64,000 bases of DNA, from assembly GCF_000278235.1 (NCBI RefSeq), contig NZ_JH725037.1:844302-908301 (forward strand), given 5' to 3'. A program made the position numbers and the translations under genes. This DNA is from Bartonella vinsonii subsp. arupensis OK-94-513 (lineage in GTDB: Bacteria > Pseudomonadota > Alphaproteobacteria > Rhizobiales > Rhizobiaceae). Each line of letters starts with the position of its first letter. Positions within the stretch are counted from its first letter, which is position 1. Shown here piece by piece: positions 28,374 to 40,044 of this stretch. The notes under the pieces were generated by a model, which saw only the letters and a list, made by a program, of their open reading frames with translations, was not told the origin of the DNA and did not search any database.

Positions 28374-28460
28374 AAAGTGCCTTAAAGAGGATGAGTTTGT
28401 TTTAAAATATCTTGAAGGTGCTATTTTCACTTGAGAAAAAATGTTTTATAAAGGATGTGT

Positions 28461-28846
28461 CAGTCGGCTGGGCAGCCGCGCTTGTTTCATATTTAAAGGT
28501 AGCAAGTGAGGAAAGTCCGGGCTCCACGGAAAAACGGTGCCGGGTAACACCCGGCGGGGGCGACCCTAGGGAAAGTGCCACAGAAAGCAAACCGCCTATT
28601 TTTATAGGTAAGGGTGAAAGGGTGGGGTAAGAGCCCACCGCGCATTCAGTAATGAATGTGGCAAGGTAAACCCCACCGGGAGCAAGACCAAATAGAAATG
28701 ACGCGCAAGATTTAACTTGCAGCCGGTTTCCGGGCGAGTCATTCGGGTAGGTTGCACGAGGCGGATGGTAACATCCGTCCCAGATGAATGGTTGCCATGG
28801 AGAGTGTAAGCTTTACCATACAGAACCCGGCTTATAGGCCGACTGA
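28461..28846 (+). ncRNA. rnpB: RNase P RNA (bacterial type A)
   Basis: The catalytic RNA that removes 5' leaders from pre-tRNAs. P1 is formed by CAGTCGGC (28461-28468) and GCCGACTG (28838-28845). Conserved segments seen: GAGGAAAGTCCGGGCTCCAC near 28507, the CR-II/III ACAGAAA block near 28581, AGGGTGAAAGGGTG near 28611, GAGCAAGACCAAATAGAAATG near 28680 (split over P-stems), TTGCACGAGGC, and ACAGAACCCGGCTTA near the 3' end. Length about 385 is normal. Located 180 bases upstream of the dcw cluster, as in other Rhizobiales. Confidence 0.95.
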
Positions 28847-29054
28847 TATTTTATGAAAATTCTCTTTATTCATATTGTTATGGTTTTTCTATGGAGAGTG
28901 TATTTTCGAAGTACACTCAAATGAAGGGTATTTTTTACAACTATAACATTTCTTTAAGTATAATGTATTAGGATGTGCATCAAGTTAACTTTCGCTTTCA
29001 TTGTGATAGATATGAGAGTTAAAGTTTTGGTTATTCTGACATCAATTGCCTTTG

Positions 29055-30095
29055 ATGGCTGTTGATTTGAAAAAGCATAAATCAAGACGGATTATTTTGA
29101 CAAAACAGATTCATAAAGCTGAACGCCATATTCCAGTGTTGTTACAGCCCGTTTTAGCTGGGCTTATGCCATTGGTTGGAGCAAGAGTGATTGATGGCAC
29201 CTTTGGTGCTGGTGGTTATACACGTGCTCTGTTAGATGCAGGAGCAGAGGTTATTGCTCTTGATCGTGATCCTCATGCTATTAGCGAAGGGCAATCGCTT
29301 GTTGATGAATATTTTCCACGACTTCGTTTGGTGCAAATGGAATTTTCACAGTTGGATCGCGTTATTGAAGAAAAGGTAGATGCTGTTATTTTGGATATAG
29401 GTGTCTCTTCAATGCAACTTGATGAAGCTGAGAGGGGCTTTTCTTTTCAAAAAGATGGTCCATTAGATATGCGAATGGCGCAGACTGGTTTTACTGCCGG
29501 AGATGTTGTTAATCGTTTAAAAGTGAATGATTTAGCTCGAATCTTTAAAATATTAGGAGAAGAACGCCATGCGGGTCGAATTGCACGGATGATTGAAAAG
29601 CGTCGCTGCGTTCAGCCTTTTTTACGTACAGGTGATCTTGCTCACGCTATTGAAGCGTTGGTGGGTCGTAAAAGCGGAGATCGCATTCACCCTGCAACAC
29701 GTGTTTTTCAGGCTCTTCGCATTTATGTTAATGATGAAATTGGTGAACTTGCGCGTGGCTTATTTGCTGCTGAACGTGTTTTAAAAGCAGGAGGGCGTTT
29801 AGGTGTTGTAAGTTTTCATTCTCTTGAAGATCGTATGGTCAAAAGATTTTTTTCTGCTCGTTCGGGGGAGCGTGTGAGATCGCGTTATCTTCCTGAAATA
29901 GAGACGGCTCCAGCAACATTTTTTCCTTTATTTAAAGGTGGTATAACTGCAAATGAAGAGGAGTTGCAGCAAAATCCTCGTTCACGTTCTGCACGGTTGC
30001 GTATTGGTGTACGCACAAAGGCAGAGTGTCTCAGCACAGATATGAAATTATTTGGCATGGCAGAGATTGCTCGTTTTGAAGGTAGCAAGAAATGA
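29055..30095 (+). CDS. rsmH: 16S rRNA (cytosine(1402)-N4)-methyltransferase
   Basis: SAM-dependent methyltransferase (formerly MraW) that modifies C1402 of 16S rRNA in the decoding centre. Typical opening [20 protein letters not shown] followed by the SAM motif [16 protein letters not shown], then [20 protein letters not shown] and GPLDMRM, and the C-terminal [16 protein letters not shown] and PRSRSARLR. About 346 residues from ATG 29055; the open frame starts 3 codons earlier at a TTG. First gene of the dcw cluster here, with no mraZ before it; overlaps ftsL by four bases (ATGA). Confidence 0.96.
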   Translation: MAVDLKKHKSRRIILTKQIHKAERHIPVLLQPVLAGLMPLVGARVIDGTFGAGGYTRALLDAGAEVIALDRDPHAISEGQSLVDEYFPRLRLVQMEFSQLDRVIEEKVDAVILDIGVSSMQLDEAERGFSFQKDGPLDMRMAQTGFTAGDVVNRLKVNDLARIFKILGEERHAGRIARMIEKRRCVQPFLRTGDLAHAIEALVGRKSGDRIHPATRVFQALRIYVNDEIGELARGLFAAERVLKAGGRLGVVSFHSLEDRMVKRFFSARSGERVRSRYLPEIETAPATFFPLFKGGITANEEELQQNPRSRSARLRIGVRTKAECLSTDMKLFGMAEIARFEGSKK

Positions 30096-30496
30096 CAGTT
30101 TTTCGTACATTTGATATGATTTTAGTGATGATTATGATTTGTATGGCAGGTCTCACTTATAAGGTAAAATATGATGTTCAAAAACGGATGAGCGAAATTC
30201 GTCGTCTTGAACATGAAATTGCTGCAGAAAAAAATACGGTGAATTTGCTTCATGCTGAATGGGCTGTGATGATAGAACCTTCACGCATGCAAAAACTTGC
30301 AAAACGTTATCAAAAAGAGCTTGGTTTAGAGACCATACAGCCGCGACAAATCGTAGAGTTGAAGGATATTCCGGTACGTGACCATGATCAAATTGAAGAA
30401 GTCATTAAACAAAATATCTTGGAGGAAAGTAAGGATATTTTAGCAAATAATCGTGCTTCTCAGGTAAACGGCGTTGTTCAAAAAGGCGTGCGGTAA
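30092..30496 (+). CDS. ftsL: Cell division protein FtsL
   Basis: 134-residue bitopic membrane protein of the divisome, expected to form the FtsQLB complex that activates FtsWI. One transmembrane segment near the N-terminus ([20 protein letters not shown]) then a periplasmic helix with coiled-coil character ([40 protein letters not shown]). The block HAEWAxLxxPxRxQxLA is the alphaproteobacterial FtsL hallmark. Start overlaps the rsmH stop and its stop overlaps ftsI by one base, so translation is coupled. FtsB is not found in this cluster, as usual. Confidence 0.88.
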   Translation: MTVFRTFDMILVMIMICMAGLTYKVKYDVQKRMSEIRRLEHEIAAEKNTVNLLHAEWAVMIEPSRMQKLAKRYQKELGLETIQPRQIVELKDIPVRDHDQIEEVIKQNILEESKDILANNRASQVNGVVQKGVR

Positions 30497-32244
30497 TGAA
30501 ATCGTACTTTCCATTTTTCCAGAAGAAAAAACGCTTAAAGACTCCGTTGGATGCACATAACTTTCCTGTTCGTCGTTCTTATTCTAGTCGTGCGCGCTTG
30601 CTTTTTTCTTTGCTCTGTTTCCTTATTTTATATGGTGTTATGGGGGCTTGTCTTATTTCTTATGGGCTGGAAGGTGGGCAGATTGAAGAAGCAAAAGGGC
30701 CAAATGTTCTTCAGTTAACTGCGCGCCCCGATATTATTGATCGTAATAAACGTTTATTGGCAACGGATATTCAAACTTATTCGCTTTTTGCGGAACCACG
30801 ACGCATTCTTGATGTAGATGAAACAATTGAATTGCTCTCAACAGTTTTACCCGATCTTAATTGGCAGGAAACTTATAAACGTCTCAAAAAAAAATCTAGT
30901 TTTTCTTGGATTCAACGTGGCTTAACACCAACGCAAAAGGCGCAAATTATGGCTCTTGGTATTCCAGGGATTGGTTTTCGTACTGAAATTCGTCGTTTTT
31001 ATCCAAGTGGATCGGTGTTTTCGCATATTCTCGGCATGGTTAATGTTGATAATCAGGGTATAGCGGGGATGGAAAAATATATTGATGATGCTGGCTTGAG
31101 TGCTTTGCGTGCTGCTGGTCTTGCAACTGAAGAAGCATTAAAGCCAGTTCAGCTTTCGATTGATGTGCGTATTCAGACTATTGTGCATGATGAACTTACG
31201 AAGGCAATGAAACGTTATAAAGCGCTTGCTGCGGGAGCTGTTATTTTAAATATCCACACTGGTGAGGTTTTGGCTTTGGCATCACTACCAGATTTTGATC
31301 CTGGAAATCCTGTTGAAGCTTTGAAAAGTGATCGCCTCAATCGGATGACCGCTGGAACTTTTGAAATGGGTTCTATCATTAAAAGTTTTACAACTGCGAT
31401 GGCGCTTGATTCAGGACTTTTTCATTTAAAGAGTGTCATTGATGCTTCACAGCCTCTTCAAGCAGGACAGAATTATTTTATCCGTGATTTTCATGGAAAA
31501 AATCGTCCTTTAGCACTTTGGGAAGTTTTTATTTATTCCTCTAACATTGGTTCTGCTAAGGAGGCGTTGGCTGTAGGGATTGATGGACATCGTGATTTTT
31601 TGAGACGACTTGGTTTACTTGATCGATTGAAAACAGAATTGCCTGAAGTTGCTCACCCTGTTGTGCCTCGTCATTGGAAAGATATTCATTCTATGACGAT
31701 TGCTTTTGGACATGGGATGGCAACAACACCTTTGCAAACGGCAGTAGGAGCTGCTGCTTTAATGAATGATGGGTGGTTGATTGAACCCACCTTTTTGAAA
31801 CGTACACGGGTAGAAGCTTTAAAATATGCAAAACAGGTTTTAAAACCCAAAACAAGTCAAAATATGCGTTATCTTTATAAGTTAAATAGCGATATTGGCT
31901 CTGGGCGTAATGCAAAAGTGGAGGGGTATCGAGTTGGTGGTAAGACGGGGACAGCTGAAAAAGTTGAAAATGGGAAATATTCTAAAACAAAAAATTTCAA
32001 TAGTTTTCTTGCTGCTTTTCCTATTGAAAATCCTGCTTATGTTGTTTTAACAATTATCGATGAACCTCAGCCTGAAGATGGACAGCGCTCAGCAACAGCA
32101 GCAATGAATGCAGGGCCGATGCTTGCTAATATTATTCGCCGTTCAGCTAGTTTTTTGGGAATAAAACCAGATTTTGAAAAAGAATACGAACCTCTTTTGA
32201 GCACAGAGAACAGTTCGAGATTTGTGAAACAACAGTCAAATTAA
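30496..32244 (+). CDS. ftsI: Peptidoglycan transpeptidase PBP3
   Basis: Class B penicillin-binding protein that crosslinks septal peptidoglycan with FtsW. Transmembrane anchor at about residues 33-55, dimerisation (pedestal) domain (ARPDIIDRNKRLLATDIQTY, RFYPSGSVFSHILGMVNVDN), then the transpeptidase with Ser293-x-x-Lys296 (GSIIKSF), SSN at 348-350 and KTG at 483-485 (GGKTGTAEK). All active site motifs are intact. 582 residues. Overlaps ftsL by one base; murE begins 17 bases downstream. Confidence 0.96.
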   Translation: MKSYFPFFQKKKRLKTPLDAHNFPVRRSYSSRARLLFSLLCFLILYGVMGACLISYGLEGGQIEEAKGPNVLQLTARPDIIDRNKRLLATDIQTYSLFAEPRRILDVDETIELLSTVLPDLNWQETYKRLKKKSSFSWIQRGLTPTQKAQIMALGIPGIGFRTEIRRFYPSGSVFSHILGMVNVDNQGIAGMEKYIDDAGLSALRAAGLATEEALKPVQLSIDVRIQTIVHDELTKAMKRYKALAAGAVILNIHTGEVLALASLPDFDPGNPVEALKSDRLNRMTAGTFEMGSIIKSFTTAMALDSGLFHLKSVIDASQPLQAGQNYFIRDFHGKNRPLALWEVFIYSSNIGSAKEALAVGIDGHRDFLRRLGLLDRLKTELPEVAHPVVPRHWKDIHSMTIAFGHGMATTPLQTAVGAAALMNDGWLIEPTFLKRTRVEALKYAKQVLKPKTSQNMRYLYKLNSDIGSGRNAKVEGYRVGGKTGTAEKVENGKYSKTKNFNSFLAAFPIENPAYVVLTIIDEPQPEDGQRSATAAMNAGPMLANIIRRSASFLGIKPDFEKEYEPLLSTENSSRFVKQQSN

Positions 32245-32261
32245 TATAAAGGTGTGTTATC

Positions 32262-33713
32262 ATGTTGTTTGGAACAGTTTTTCCAGAATGTATTGAAGAT
32301 GAAAATCTTTCTTCAATGGAAATAACAGGAATAAGTGCAGATTCTCGGCAAGTTTTGCCAGGATATGTTTTTGTAGCTGTGCAAGGAAACCAAGGTGATG
32401 GCAAACACTATATAGATGATGCACTAAAGCGTGGTGCACGAGCAATCGTTACGGATTGCCCTGTTGTTTTTGAGAATTTATCTGTTCCAATTTTACGTGT
32501 TGGTGATGTTCGTCATAGTTTAGCGATGGCAGCTGCACGTTTTTATGGTTCTCAACCTGAAACTGTAGTTGCTGTGACAGGAACAAGTGGAAAAACCTCT
32601 GTTGTCTCTTTTACTCGGCAAATTTGGACTCATGTTGGATTTTGTGCCGCCAGCATAGGGACAGTAGGCGTTATTTCTCCTCACAGGAATGATTCTGGCT
32701 CTTTGACAACACCTGATCCAGTCGTCTTGCAGCGCCTTCTTTATGAAGTTTCCAATGAAGGTATTACACATGTAGCTCTTGAAGCATCTTCGCATGGTCT
32801 TGATCAAAGTCGATTGGATGGGGTCCATTTAGCAGCGGCAGCCTTTACCAATTTAGGGCGTGATCATATGGATTATCACACAAGCGTAGAGGATTATTTA
32901 CGTGCTAAGATGCGGTTGTTTGATACAGTTTTGCCACAAGATGCGCCGGCTCTGATTTTTGCAGATGATGTTTATTCACAAAAGGTTATTGATCAAGTTA
33001 CAAAAGCAGGCCGTCGTGTTTTAACAATTGGACGGAAAGGGCAATTTATTACTATTAATCGTGTTGAGCATCAGCGTTCGAAGCAGCGTGTTGAATGTCG
33101 TATGGAAAATAATATTTATACATTTGATTTGCCTTTAGCTGGAGATTTTCAGGTAGCCAATGCGCTTATGGCAGCGGGATTAGCAATTGTAACAGGTGCT
33201 TCTCCTGAGAAGGTTTTTCGTTCACTGGAAATTTTGCAGGGAGCTCCTGGGCGATTAGAATTGGTTGGAAAGACAGAAAATAATGCGCCTGTTTATATAG
33301 ATTATGCGCATAAACCAGAAGCTTTAGAGCAGGTATTGCTTTCTGTTCGCCCCTTTACGCAAGGGCGTTTAATCCTTGTTTTTGGTTGCGGGGGTGATCG
33401 TGATCAAGGAAAAAGACCTTTGATGGGAAAAATTGCAGAACAGAAGGCTGATATTGTTATTGTAACTGATGATAATCCGCGCACGGAAATACCAGAAAAA
33501 ATCCGCAAGGATATTTTACAAGCAGTCCCAAGAGCAATAGAAATAGCAGATCGTGGTGAAGCTATTCGTTATGCGGTTGGGCTTCTAAAAGCAGGGGATA
33601 CGTTAATTATTGCTGGAAAAGGACATGAGAATGGTCAGATTATAGGGCAAAAAACAACACCTTTTTCAGATCGTGTGAAAGCAATTGAAGCTTTGCAGGA
33701 GCGCAATAGATGA
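32262..33713 (+). CDS. murE: UDP-MurNAc-tripeptide synthetase (meso-DAP adding)
   Basis: ATP-dependent ligase adding meso-diaminopimelate to UDP-MurNAc-L-Ala-D-Glu. N-terminal UDP-binding domain ([20 protein letters not shown]), central ATPase with GTSGKTS at about 106-112 and the carbamylated-lysine region [12 protein letters not shown], and the C-terminal domain with DDNPRTE, the motif that marks meso-DAP specificity, and GKGHE. 483 residues, usual length. Stop overlaps murF start (ATGA), consistent with a translationally coupled operon. Confidence 0.96.
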   Translation: MLFGTVFPECIEDENLSSMEITGISADSRQVLPGYVFVAVQGNQGDGKHYIDDALKRGARAIVTDCPVVFENLSVPILRVGDVRHSLAMAAARFYGSQPETVVAVTGTSGKTSVVSFTRQIWTHVGFCAASIGTVGVISPHRNDSGSLTTPDPVVLQRLLYEVSNEGITHVALEASSHGLDQSRLDGVHLAAAAFTNLGRDHMDYHTSVEDYLRAKMRLFDTVLPQDAPALIFADDVYSQKVIDQVTKAGRRVLTIGRKGQFITINRVEHQRSKQRVECRMENNIYTFDLPLAGDFQVANALMAAGLAIVTGASPEKVFRSLEILQGAPGRLELVGKTENNAPVYIDYAHKPEALEQVLLSVRPFTQGRLILVFGCGGDRDQGKRPLMGKIAEQKADIVIVTDDNPRTEIPEKIRKDILQAVPRAIEIADRGEAIRYAVGLLKAGDTLIIAGKGHENGQIIGQKTTPFSDRVKAIEALQERNR

Positions 33714-35131
33714 CAGCTTTATGGGATAAACAAGCGCTTGTTTCTGCAATTGATGGCTTTGTGGTTGGAAACATACCAGAAAGTTTTTCTGGGGTTTCTA
33801 TTGATAGTCGTACTCTTACAAAAGGTGATATTTTTTTCTGTATTAAAGGGCATCATCTTGATGGTCATGATTTTGCTGCGCAAGCTTATGCACGAGGTGC
33901 AGGCGTTCTTGTTGTTGCAGAAAGTCGTTTGTCTGATATGGAAAAAATATCCGCTCCACTGCTTGTTGTCCCTGATGTTTTACAAGCCTTAGAACAACTT
34001 GCGCAAGCTGCACGCAAGCGTTCAAGAGCTAAGATTATAGCGATAACAGGTTCTGTTGGAAAAACAACGACAAAAGAAGCTCTCAAGCAAGTGCTTGCAA
34101 CTGTTGGAAAGGTTCATGCGAATCTTGCTTCTTTGAATAATCACTGGGGAGTGCCGCTTACTTTGGCACGAATGCCTATGGAGAGTGATTATGGTATCTT
34201 TGAAATTGGTATGAATCATAAAGATGAAATTCGTCCTCTTGTTAAGTTGGTTCATCCGCATGTTGTTCTTATTACGCATATTTCTGCAGGGCATATGGGT
34301 TTCTTCAAAAATCTTGAGGAAATTGCAGATGCAAAAGCTGAAATTTTTGAAGGGCTAGATGAGGAAGGCATTGCTGTTTTAAATGCGGATCATGATTTTT
34401 TTTCTTATTTAGTTCAAAAGGCAAAGCAATGTGGTGTGAAAAAGATCTTAAGCTTTGGTGAGACTGAAAATGCTGATTATCAAGCGAGGGATATACGTCT
34501 TTTAACAGATTATTCTTCTATGCGTGTCCATATTTCTGGACAAGATAGGGTGATTAAGATTGGTGCTCCCGGACGCCATATTCTCCAAAATAGTTTAGGT
34601 GTTCTTGCCGTTTGTGATGCTATAGGCGTTGATTTAGAGCATATTTTTCTTTCCTTGGGACGTTTTTCTCTTCAAAAGGGGCGTGGTGTTCGTTATCGAT
34701 TATCTTTGCCAAGTGGGGGCGAATTTCATTTAATTGATGAAAGCTATAATGCTAATCCCGCTTCTATGCGTGCTGCTCTTGATTTGCTTGCTACAGGACC
34801 AGTAGGGGAAGGGGGAAGGCGAATTGCTATTTTAGGAGATATGTTGGAGTTAGGAGCTTATAGTGAAAAACTCCATCGTGATTTAGTAAAGCCCGTGTAT
34901 CGTTCTGGTGCTGATCTGGTTTTTTTATTTGGTGAGGCAATGAAGTTTTTAGCCACTGATCTGTCCGCGTACGTTAAAGTTCATTATGCTGAAAATATTG
35001 AAAAGATTTTACCACTTATTTTAGCAGAAATTTCTAATGGAGATCTGCTTATGATTAAATCATCCCATAGTCTTTATTCATCAGATATTGTGACTGCACT
35101 GCTTGATCGCTATAAAATGGTTTCTCTCTAA
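33710..35131 (+). CDS. murF: UDP-MurNAc-tripeptide--D-Ala-D-Ala ligase
   Basis: Adds the D-Ala-D-Ala dipeptide, the last cytoplasmic ligation step of the muropeptide. Seen: [20 protein letters not shown] in the N-terminal domain, P-loop [13 protein letters not shown] near 113-120, [18 protein letters not shown], the [11 protein letters not shown] motif, [16 protein letters not shown] and LGDMLELG in the C-terminal domain. 473 residues. Overlaps murE by four bases. mraY begins 22 bases after the stop if its ATG at 35154 is used. Confidence 0.96.
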   Translation: MTALWDKQALVSAIDGFVVGNIPESFSGVSIDSRTLTKGDIFFCIKGHHLDGHDFAAQAYARGAGVLVVAESRLSDMEKISAPLLVVPDVLQALEQLAQAARKRSRAKIIAITGSVGKTTTKEALKQVLATVGKVHANLASLNNHWGVPLTLARMPMESDYGIFEIGMNHKDEIRPLVKLVHPHVVLITHISAGHMGFFKNLEEIADAKAEIFEGLDEEGIAVLNADHDFFSYLVQKAKQCGVKKILSFGETENADYQARDIRLLTDYSSMRVHISGQDRVIKIGAPGRHILQNSLGVLAVCDAIGVDLEHIFLSLGRFSLQKGRGVRYRLSLPSGGEFHLIDESYNANPASMRAALDLLATGPVGEGGRRIAILGDMLELGAYSEKLHRDLVKPVYRSGADLVFLFGEAMKFLATDLSAYVKVHYAENIEKILPLILAEISNGDLLMIKSSHSLYSSDIVTALLDRYKMVSL

Positions 35132-35153
35132 TTTTAAGAGGTTTTTTTGTACT

Positions 35154-36224
35154 ATGATGCTGTTTCTTTCTTTGTTTAGTGATTGGCTTCCAGGTGTCAA
35201 TGTTTTTCGTTATATTACTTTTCGCACTGTCGCCGCTATGCTTACATCAGGGCTCATTGTGTTTTTATTTGGTCCTAGCATTATTGCTTCTCTTAAATTG
35301 AGGCAGGGAAAAGGGCAGCCCATTCGCGCTGATGGCCCTCAAACACATTTTAAGAAGGCCGGAACACCTACCATGGGCGGATTGATGATTTTAACGGGCA
35401 CTGTGGTATCTGCACTTTTGTGGTGTAATTTATCAAATCTTTATTTTTGGGTATCTCTCTTCGTTATGCTTTCCTTTGGGGCAGTTGGTTTTTATGATGA
35501 TTATCTTAAGGTGACAAAACAAACACACAAAGGATTTTCTGGGAAAGCACGGTTGAGCTTAGAGTTTTTTGTTGCAGCGATTGCTGCTTTTATTCTCTTA
35601 CAAGTTGGCTCTTCTGGATTGGCTTTGCCCTTTGTGAAAGAGTATTTTATTAATTTGAGCTGGTTTTTCATTCCTTTTTCTGCTTTTGTCGTAGTCGCAA
35701 CTGGTAATGCGGTGAATTTAACGGATGGTCTTGATGGGCTTGCTATTGTTCCTGTGATGGTTGCAGCTTTGTCTTTTGCTCTGATTTCTTACCTTTCTGG
35801 TAATATCAATTTTGCGGATTATCTCCAAATTCGGTATGTGTCAGGAACGGGTGAGTTGGCTGTTTTATTGGGTGCTGTTGTTGGTGCGGGGCTTGGTTTT
35901 TTATGGTTTAATGCGCCACCTGCAGCTATTTTTATGGGGGATACTGGTTCGTTGGCTCTTGGTGGGCTTTTGGGTATTGTTGCTGTCGCAACCAAGCATG
36001 AAATTGTTTTGGCTCTTATTGGTGGGCTTTTTGTCCTAGAAGGGTTTTCAGTTGTTATTCAAGTTGGTTATTTCAAATTAACCAAAAAGCGTGTATTTCT
36101 TATGGCGCCAATACATCATCATTTTGAGAAAAAAGGGTGGACTGAAAGTCAAATTGTAATACGCTTTTGGATTATTTCAATTGTTCTCGCTCTCATCGGT
36201 CTTTCAACACTTAAGTTGCGGTAA
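35154..36224 (+). CDS. mraY: Phospho-MurNAc-pentapeptide transferase
   Basis: Integral membrane enzyme that transfers phospho-MurNAc-pentapeptide to undecaprenyl phosphate to form lipid I. Ten predicted helices; conserved cytoplasmic motifs [18 protein letters not shown] (acidic pair DD), [24 protein letters not shown] and [12 protein letters not shown] are all present. Starts at [11 protein letters not shown] (ATG 35154 or 35157); the frame is open from 35103 inside murF but that leader is not family-like. About 356 residues. murD follows after four bases. Confidence 0.96.
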   Translation: MMLFLSLFSDWLPGVNVFRYITFRTVAAMLTSGLIVFLFGPSIIASLKLRQGKGQPIRADGPQTHFKKAGTPTMGGLMILTGTVVSALLWCNLSNLYFWVSLFVMLSFGAVGFYDDYLKVTKQTHKGFSGKARLSLEFFVAAIAAFILLQVGSSGLALPFVKEYFINLSWFFIPFSAFVVVATGNAVNLTDGLDGLAIVPVMVAALSFALISYLSGNINFADYLQIRYVSGTGELAVLLGAVVGAGLGFLWFNAPPAAIFMGDTGSLALGGLLGIVAVATKHEIVLALIGGLFVLEGFSVVIQVGYFKLTKKRVFLMAPIHHHFEKKGWTESQIVIRFWIISIVLALIGLSTLKLR

Positions 36225-36228
36225 AACT

Positions 36229-37629
36229 TTGATTTCAGTTGCGTGTTATAAGGGTCAAAAAGTTGCTTTATTTGGTTTAGGGCAATCAGGATTAGCTGCT
36301 GCGCAAGCTCTGATCAAGGGCGGTGCAGAAGTGGTTGCGTGGGATGATAATCCTTCAGGTATACAAGCTGCTTTTCGGCAAAATATTCCAACGAGAGATC
36401 TTCGTTATGCGGATTGGTCAGAATTTGTTGCATTGATTTTAGCTCCTGGAGTTCCTTTAACTTATCCTAAGCCTCATTGGGTTGTTGAGAAAGCACGTCA
36501 AAAAGATATAGAAATTATCGGTGACATTGAATTATTTGTTCGTGCACGTAATCATTTTTTACAGCATTATGGTTTTTGCGATCATAATGTCCCGTTCATT
36601 GCTATTACCGGCACGAATGGGAAATCAACAACGACAGCTTTGCTTACTCATTTGTTAGAACAAATGGGCTATGATGTGCAGATGGGCGGAAATATTGGGA
36701 CTGCAATATTAACGCTTAAACCATTTGTTAAAAAACGTATTTATGTGATTGAATGTTCATCATTTCAAATTGATCTCACCCCCTCTTTACAGCCAACTGT
36801 TGGACTTTTATTGAATGTGACTCCGGATCATATTGATCGCCATGGTAGTTTTGATCTTTATATACAAGCCAAACGGCATTTAGTTGCTAAGGCTTCTCAT
36901 GCTTTGATTTCAGTTGATGATGTCGCTTGCAAAGCTTTGTATCATCAATTGCTTCATGAAAATCATAAAGTTGAAGCAATTTCCAAAGAACACTTTGTTG
37001 AAAATGGTTTTTATGCAGATGGGACGAAACTCTTTGCTGTTCGTCATGGACAGCGTCATATGCTTGCAGATCTTGCTCATATGACTGCATTGCGCGGTCG
37101 TCACAACGTACAAAATGCTCTTATGGCGTTAGCAGCATTGCAGACTTTAGGAATAACGGATCCACAGATAGAAAAATATTTAGCAAATTATAAAGGATTG
37201 GCTCATCGTATGCAACAAGTGCGTAAAATGGGAGCGGTTTTGTTTATCAATGATAGCAAGGCTACAAATGCAGATGCATCAGCTCCTGCACTTTCTGCTT
37301 TTCATGATATTTTTTGGATTGTTGGAGGACAGGCAAAGGAAGGTGGAATTCATTCTTTGAGAGGCTTTTTTCATAAAATTCGAAAAGCTTATTTGATTGG
37401 GACGGCGGCAGAAGAATTTGCCAGCGTTATTGGATCTGCTTTTCCTTTTTCGATGAGCTTAACTTTGGAAAATGCGGTGCGCGAAGCTGCTGCTGATGCC
37501 ATGTGTTGCAAGGCGAAAGAGGTTGCGGTTCTCTTTTCACCCGCTTGTGCAAGTTATGATCAATTTAAAAATTATGAAATGCGTGGAGAAGCGTTTGTTT
37601 CTTTTGTTATGCAGTTAAAGGACACATAA
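36229..37629 (+). CDS. murD: UDP-MurNAc-L-alanine--D-glutamate ligase
   Basis: Adds D-glutamate to UDP-MurNAc-L-Ala. N-terminal Rossmann fold [20 protein letters not shown], ATPase P-loop [18 protein letters not shown] (about 128-134), [14 protein letters not shown] and [12 protein letters not shown], and the C-terminal [16 protein letters not shown] and [19 protein letters not shown]. No ATG exists near the family start; TTG at 36229, four bases past the mraY stop, gives the right N-terminus ([16 protein letters not shown]), so a TTG start is proposed. Longer open frame from 36181 lies inside mraY. About 466 residues. Confidence 0.94.
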   Translation: MISVACYKGQKVALFGLGQSGLAAAQALIKGGAEVVAWDDNPSGIQAAFRQNIPTRDLRYADWSEFVALILAPGVPLTYPKPHWVVEKARQKDIEIIGDIELFVRARNHFLQHYGFCDHNVPFIAITGTNGKSTTTALLTHLLEQMGYDVQMGGNIGTAILTLKPFVKKRIYVIECSSFQIDLTPSLQPTVGLLLNVTPDHIDRHGSFDLYIQAKRHLVAKASHALISVDDVACKALYHQLLHENHKVEAISKEHFVENGFYADGTKLFAVRHGQRHMLADLAHMTALRGRHNVQNALMALAALQTLGITDPQIEKYLANYKGLAHRMQQVRKMGAVLFINDSKATNADASAPALSAFHDIFWIVGGQAKEGGIHSLRGFFHKIRKAYLIGTAAEEFASVIGSAFPFSMSLTLENAVREAAADAMCCKAKEVAVLFSPACASYDQFKNYEMRGEAFVSFVMQLKDT

Positions 37630-37760
37630 ATTAAAAAAATATTTTTACGTTAAGACTCCGGAATCTTTTTTTGTGTAATTCAGTTTTTAAAGTGTTTTGC
37701 TAAAAAAGACAGGAACCATATCACTTTGAGTCGAATTATGAAAAAAATAAGGTGGATATA

Positions 37761-38918
37761 ATGGTTACGCGTGCAGATAGAGACCCAATTGCTAATTGGT
37801 GGTGGACGATTGATCGCTCTATCTTTGCGGCTTGTTTGATTTTAATGGGGATTGGCATTATGTTGTCTTTTGCAGCAAGCCCCACTATTGCAAAAAAAAT
37901 CGGAATTACTGATAGTTTTTATTTCGTTAGGTGGCATATCATTTTTAGTATTCCAGCGTTTTTTACGATGGTTACTATTTCTTTTTTTTCGCTTCGTAAT
38001 ATTCGCCGTTTATGTGCTCTTTTGCTCATTGTAACGCTTGTTCTTATGGTTGCGACCTTGTTTGTTGGTCCAGAATTAAAGGGAGCGCGGCGGTGGATTC
38101 CTCTCTTTGGTTTTTCTGTACAAGCTTCAGAATTCATGAAGCCAGCTTTTGTGGTGATGTCTGCTTGGCTTTTTTCGGAACAGATACGGGGGAGAGGTAT
38201 TCCCGGCTACACATTAGCTACTGCACTTTATGCTTTTTGCTGTGTGCTTCTTGTTCTACAGCCTGATATTGGTCAAACACTTTTAATAAGCGCAACATGG
38301 GGCGGTTTGTTTTTTGTTGCTGGTGTGCCTCTCACCATTATTTTCTTGTTTATTGTTTTAGGCATTGTGGGAATTGTTTTCGCATATCTTTTTCTTCACC
38401 ATGTTCGCGAACGTATCAACAGCTTTTTGACAGGCGAAGGCGATACTTTTCAAGTGGATGTAGGACGTGATGCTATTTTGAATGGTGGTTGGTTTGGGAA
38501 AGGACCAGGAGAAGGAACCGTGAAACGTATCATTCCTGATAGCCATACAGATTTTGTGTTTTCCGTTGCTGCTGAAGAATATGGTATTATTCTTTGTCTT
38601 TTCATCATGATGCTTTTTGGCTTTATTGTTATGCGTTCATTGTATATAGCATTAAATACGCGTGACTCATTTATACGTCTTGGTATTACTGGCATAGCGA
38701 TGATGATTGGTTTTCAATCGGCCATTAATATGGCAGTTAATCTTCATTTAATCCCTCCAAAAGGTATGACATTGCCGTTTATTTCTTATGGTGGTTCATC
38801 TATGTTGGCGATTGCATTTTCAATGGGCATTTTGCTGAGTTTAACACGCCGTTGGCCAGAAGCACGCCTATCAGCTTTTTCCTCTTCTTCTGTTTTGGAT
38901 GGCACTTATGACTCGTAA
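37761..38918 (+). CDS. ftsW: Septal peptidoglycan polymerase FtsW
   Basis: SEDS-family glycosyltransferase that polymerises lipid II at the septum together with FtsI. Ten predicted helices. Family motifs: ILMGIGIMLSFAASPTIAKK, KGARRWIPLFGFSVQASEFM KP (split near residues 110-130), the catalytic Asp region LVLQPDIGQTLL, GGWFGKGPGEGTVKRIIPDS HTDFVF region and PFISYGGSSMLAIAFSMGIL. ATG 37761 is preceded by AAGGTGG. The 131 bases after murD without gene may hold an internal promoter. Overlaps murG. Confidence 0.95.
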   Translation: MVTRADRDPIANWWWTIDRSIFAACLILMGIGIMLSFAASPTIAKKIGITDSFYFVRWHIIFSIPAFFTMVTISFFSLRNIRRLCALLLIVTLVLMVATLFVGPELKGARRWIPLFGFSVQASEFMKPAFVVMSAWLFSEQIRGRGIPGYTLATALYAFCCVLLVLQPDIGQTLLISATWGGLFFVAGVPLTIIFLFIVLGIVGIVFAYLFLHHVRERINSFLTGEGDTFQVDVGRDAILNGGWFGKGPGEGTVKRIIPDSHTDFVFSVAAEEYGIILCLFIMMLFGFIVMRSLYIALNTRDSFIRLGITGIAMMIGFQSAINMAVNLHLIPPKGMTLPFISYGGSSMLAIAFSMGILLSLTRRWPEARLSAFSSSSVLDGTYDS

Positions 38919-40044
38919 AAAAGTTATTGTTTTGGTGGCTGGTGGTACAGGTGGGCATCTTTTTCCTGCTGAAGCACTTGCTGTGGAATTAAGACAACGT
39001 GGATATGATGTCCATTTGGCAACAGATGAACGAGCTCGATGTTTTGTTCGCTGTTTTGATGAGGAGCATACGCATATACTATCATCAGCAACATTTACGC
39101 GGCGTCATCCTTTCGCACTCATAAAAACATGTTGGGCTTTGTTAAAAGGAATGGGGCAATCATTGGCATTGTTTTATAAATTGCGGCCTGTTCTTGTTGG
39201 TGGGTTTGGAGGATATCCTACCTTTCCTCCTCTTGTTGTGGCTGTCTTAATGAGGCGTGTAACATTTATTCATGAGCAAAATGCCGTTATGGGACGTGCC
39301 AATCGCATGTTGGCTGCTTTTGTGCGCGCCATAGCGGGTGGTTTGTTGTCACCAAATCATACTTATGCGCATAAAATACTTCTTACGGGCAATCCTGTGC
39401 GTGAGGCTGTTCTTAAAGCAGCAGAAATTCCTTATCATTCTTCAACTGGTGAAAAGCCATTTCATTTCTTAATTTTTGGTGGTAGCCAAGGGGCTTCTTT
39501 TTTTTCACGAATTGTTCCAGAAGCAATTGCTTTGTTGGATGATAAAAACCGTAAACGCTTACGGATTGTCCAACAAGTTCGGGGTGAGGTTGGAGAATTA
39601 ATAAAAATCTATCAGGCGATGGGTGTGCAAGCAGAGATTGCCTCTTTTTTTGATGATATGGCTGAACGTATGGCACAGTCTCATTTTATTTTGTCACGTG
39701 CTGGTGCGTCATCCGTTTGTGAAATAGCTGTGATTGGTCGGCCCGCTTTGCTTATCCCATATCCTCATGCTTTAGATCATGATCAGGCAGAAAATGCAGC
39801 ACTGCTTGCACATGTGGGAGCTGCTCAAATTGTATCGGAAAAAGATTTAACTGCGCAACAACTGGCCTCTCTCTTAACAGAAGCCTGTTGTGCACCGCAT
39901 GTATTGGAAAAACAAGCGCTTGCTGCAAAAAAAGTTGGACAACCTTATGCAACCACTCGCCTTGCTAATATGGCTGAAGCGTTGATTGCGGGGCAATCAT
40001 TGTCAGATATAAAAAAGGAGTTTTTTGATGAAAATGCCACTTAA
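38899..40044 (+). CDS. murG: Lipid II synthase (MurG GlcNAc transferase)
   Basis: Peripheral membrane GT-B glycosyltransferase that adds GlcNAc to lipid I. N-terminal [17 protein letters not shown] binds the lipid phosphate, then [33 protein letters not shown], and the UDP-binding C-terminal half with [43 protein letters not shown] region. 381 residues; starts at ATG 38899 or 38908, both inside the 3' end of ftsW. murC starts within the last 17 bases of murG. Confidence 0.96.
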   Translation: MALMTRKKVIVLVAGGTGGHLFPAEALAVELRQRGYDVHLATDERARCFVRCFDEEHTHILSSATFTRRHPFALIKTCWALLKGMGQSLALFYKLRPVLVGGFGGYPTFPPLVVAVLMRRVTFIHEQNAVMGRANRMLAAFVRAIAGGLLSPNHTYAHKILLTGNPVREAVLKAAEIPYHSSTGEKPFHFLIFGGSQGASFFSRIVPEAIALLDDKNRKRLRIVQQVRGEVGELIKIYQAMGVQAEIASFFDDMAERMAQSHFILSRAGASSVCEIAVIGRPALLIPYPHALDHDQAENAALLAHVGAAQIVSEKDLTAQQLASLLTEACCAPHVLEKQALAAKKVGQPYATTRLANMAEALIAGQSLSDIKKEFFDENAT

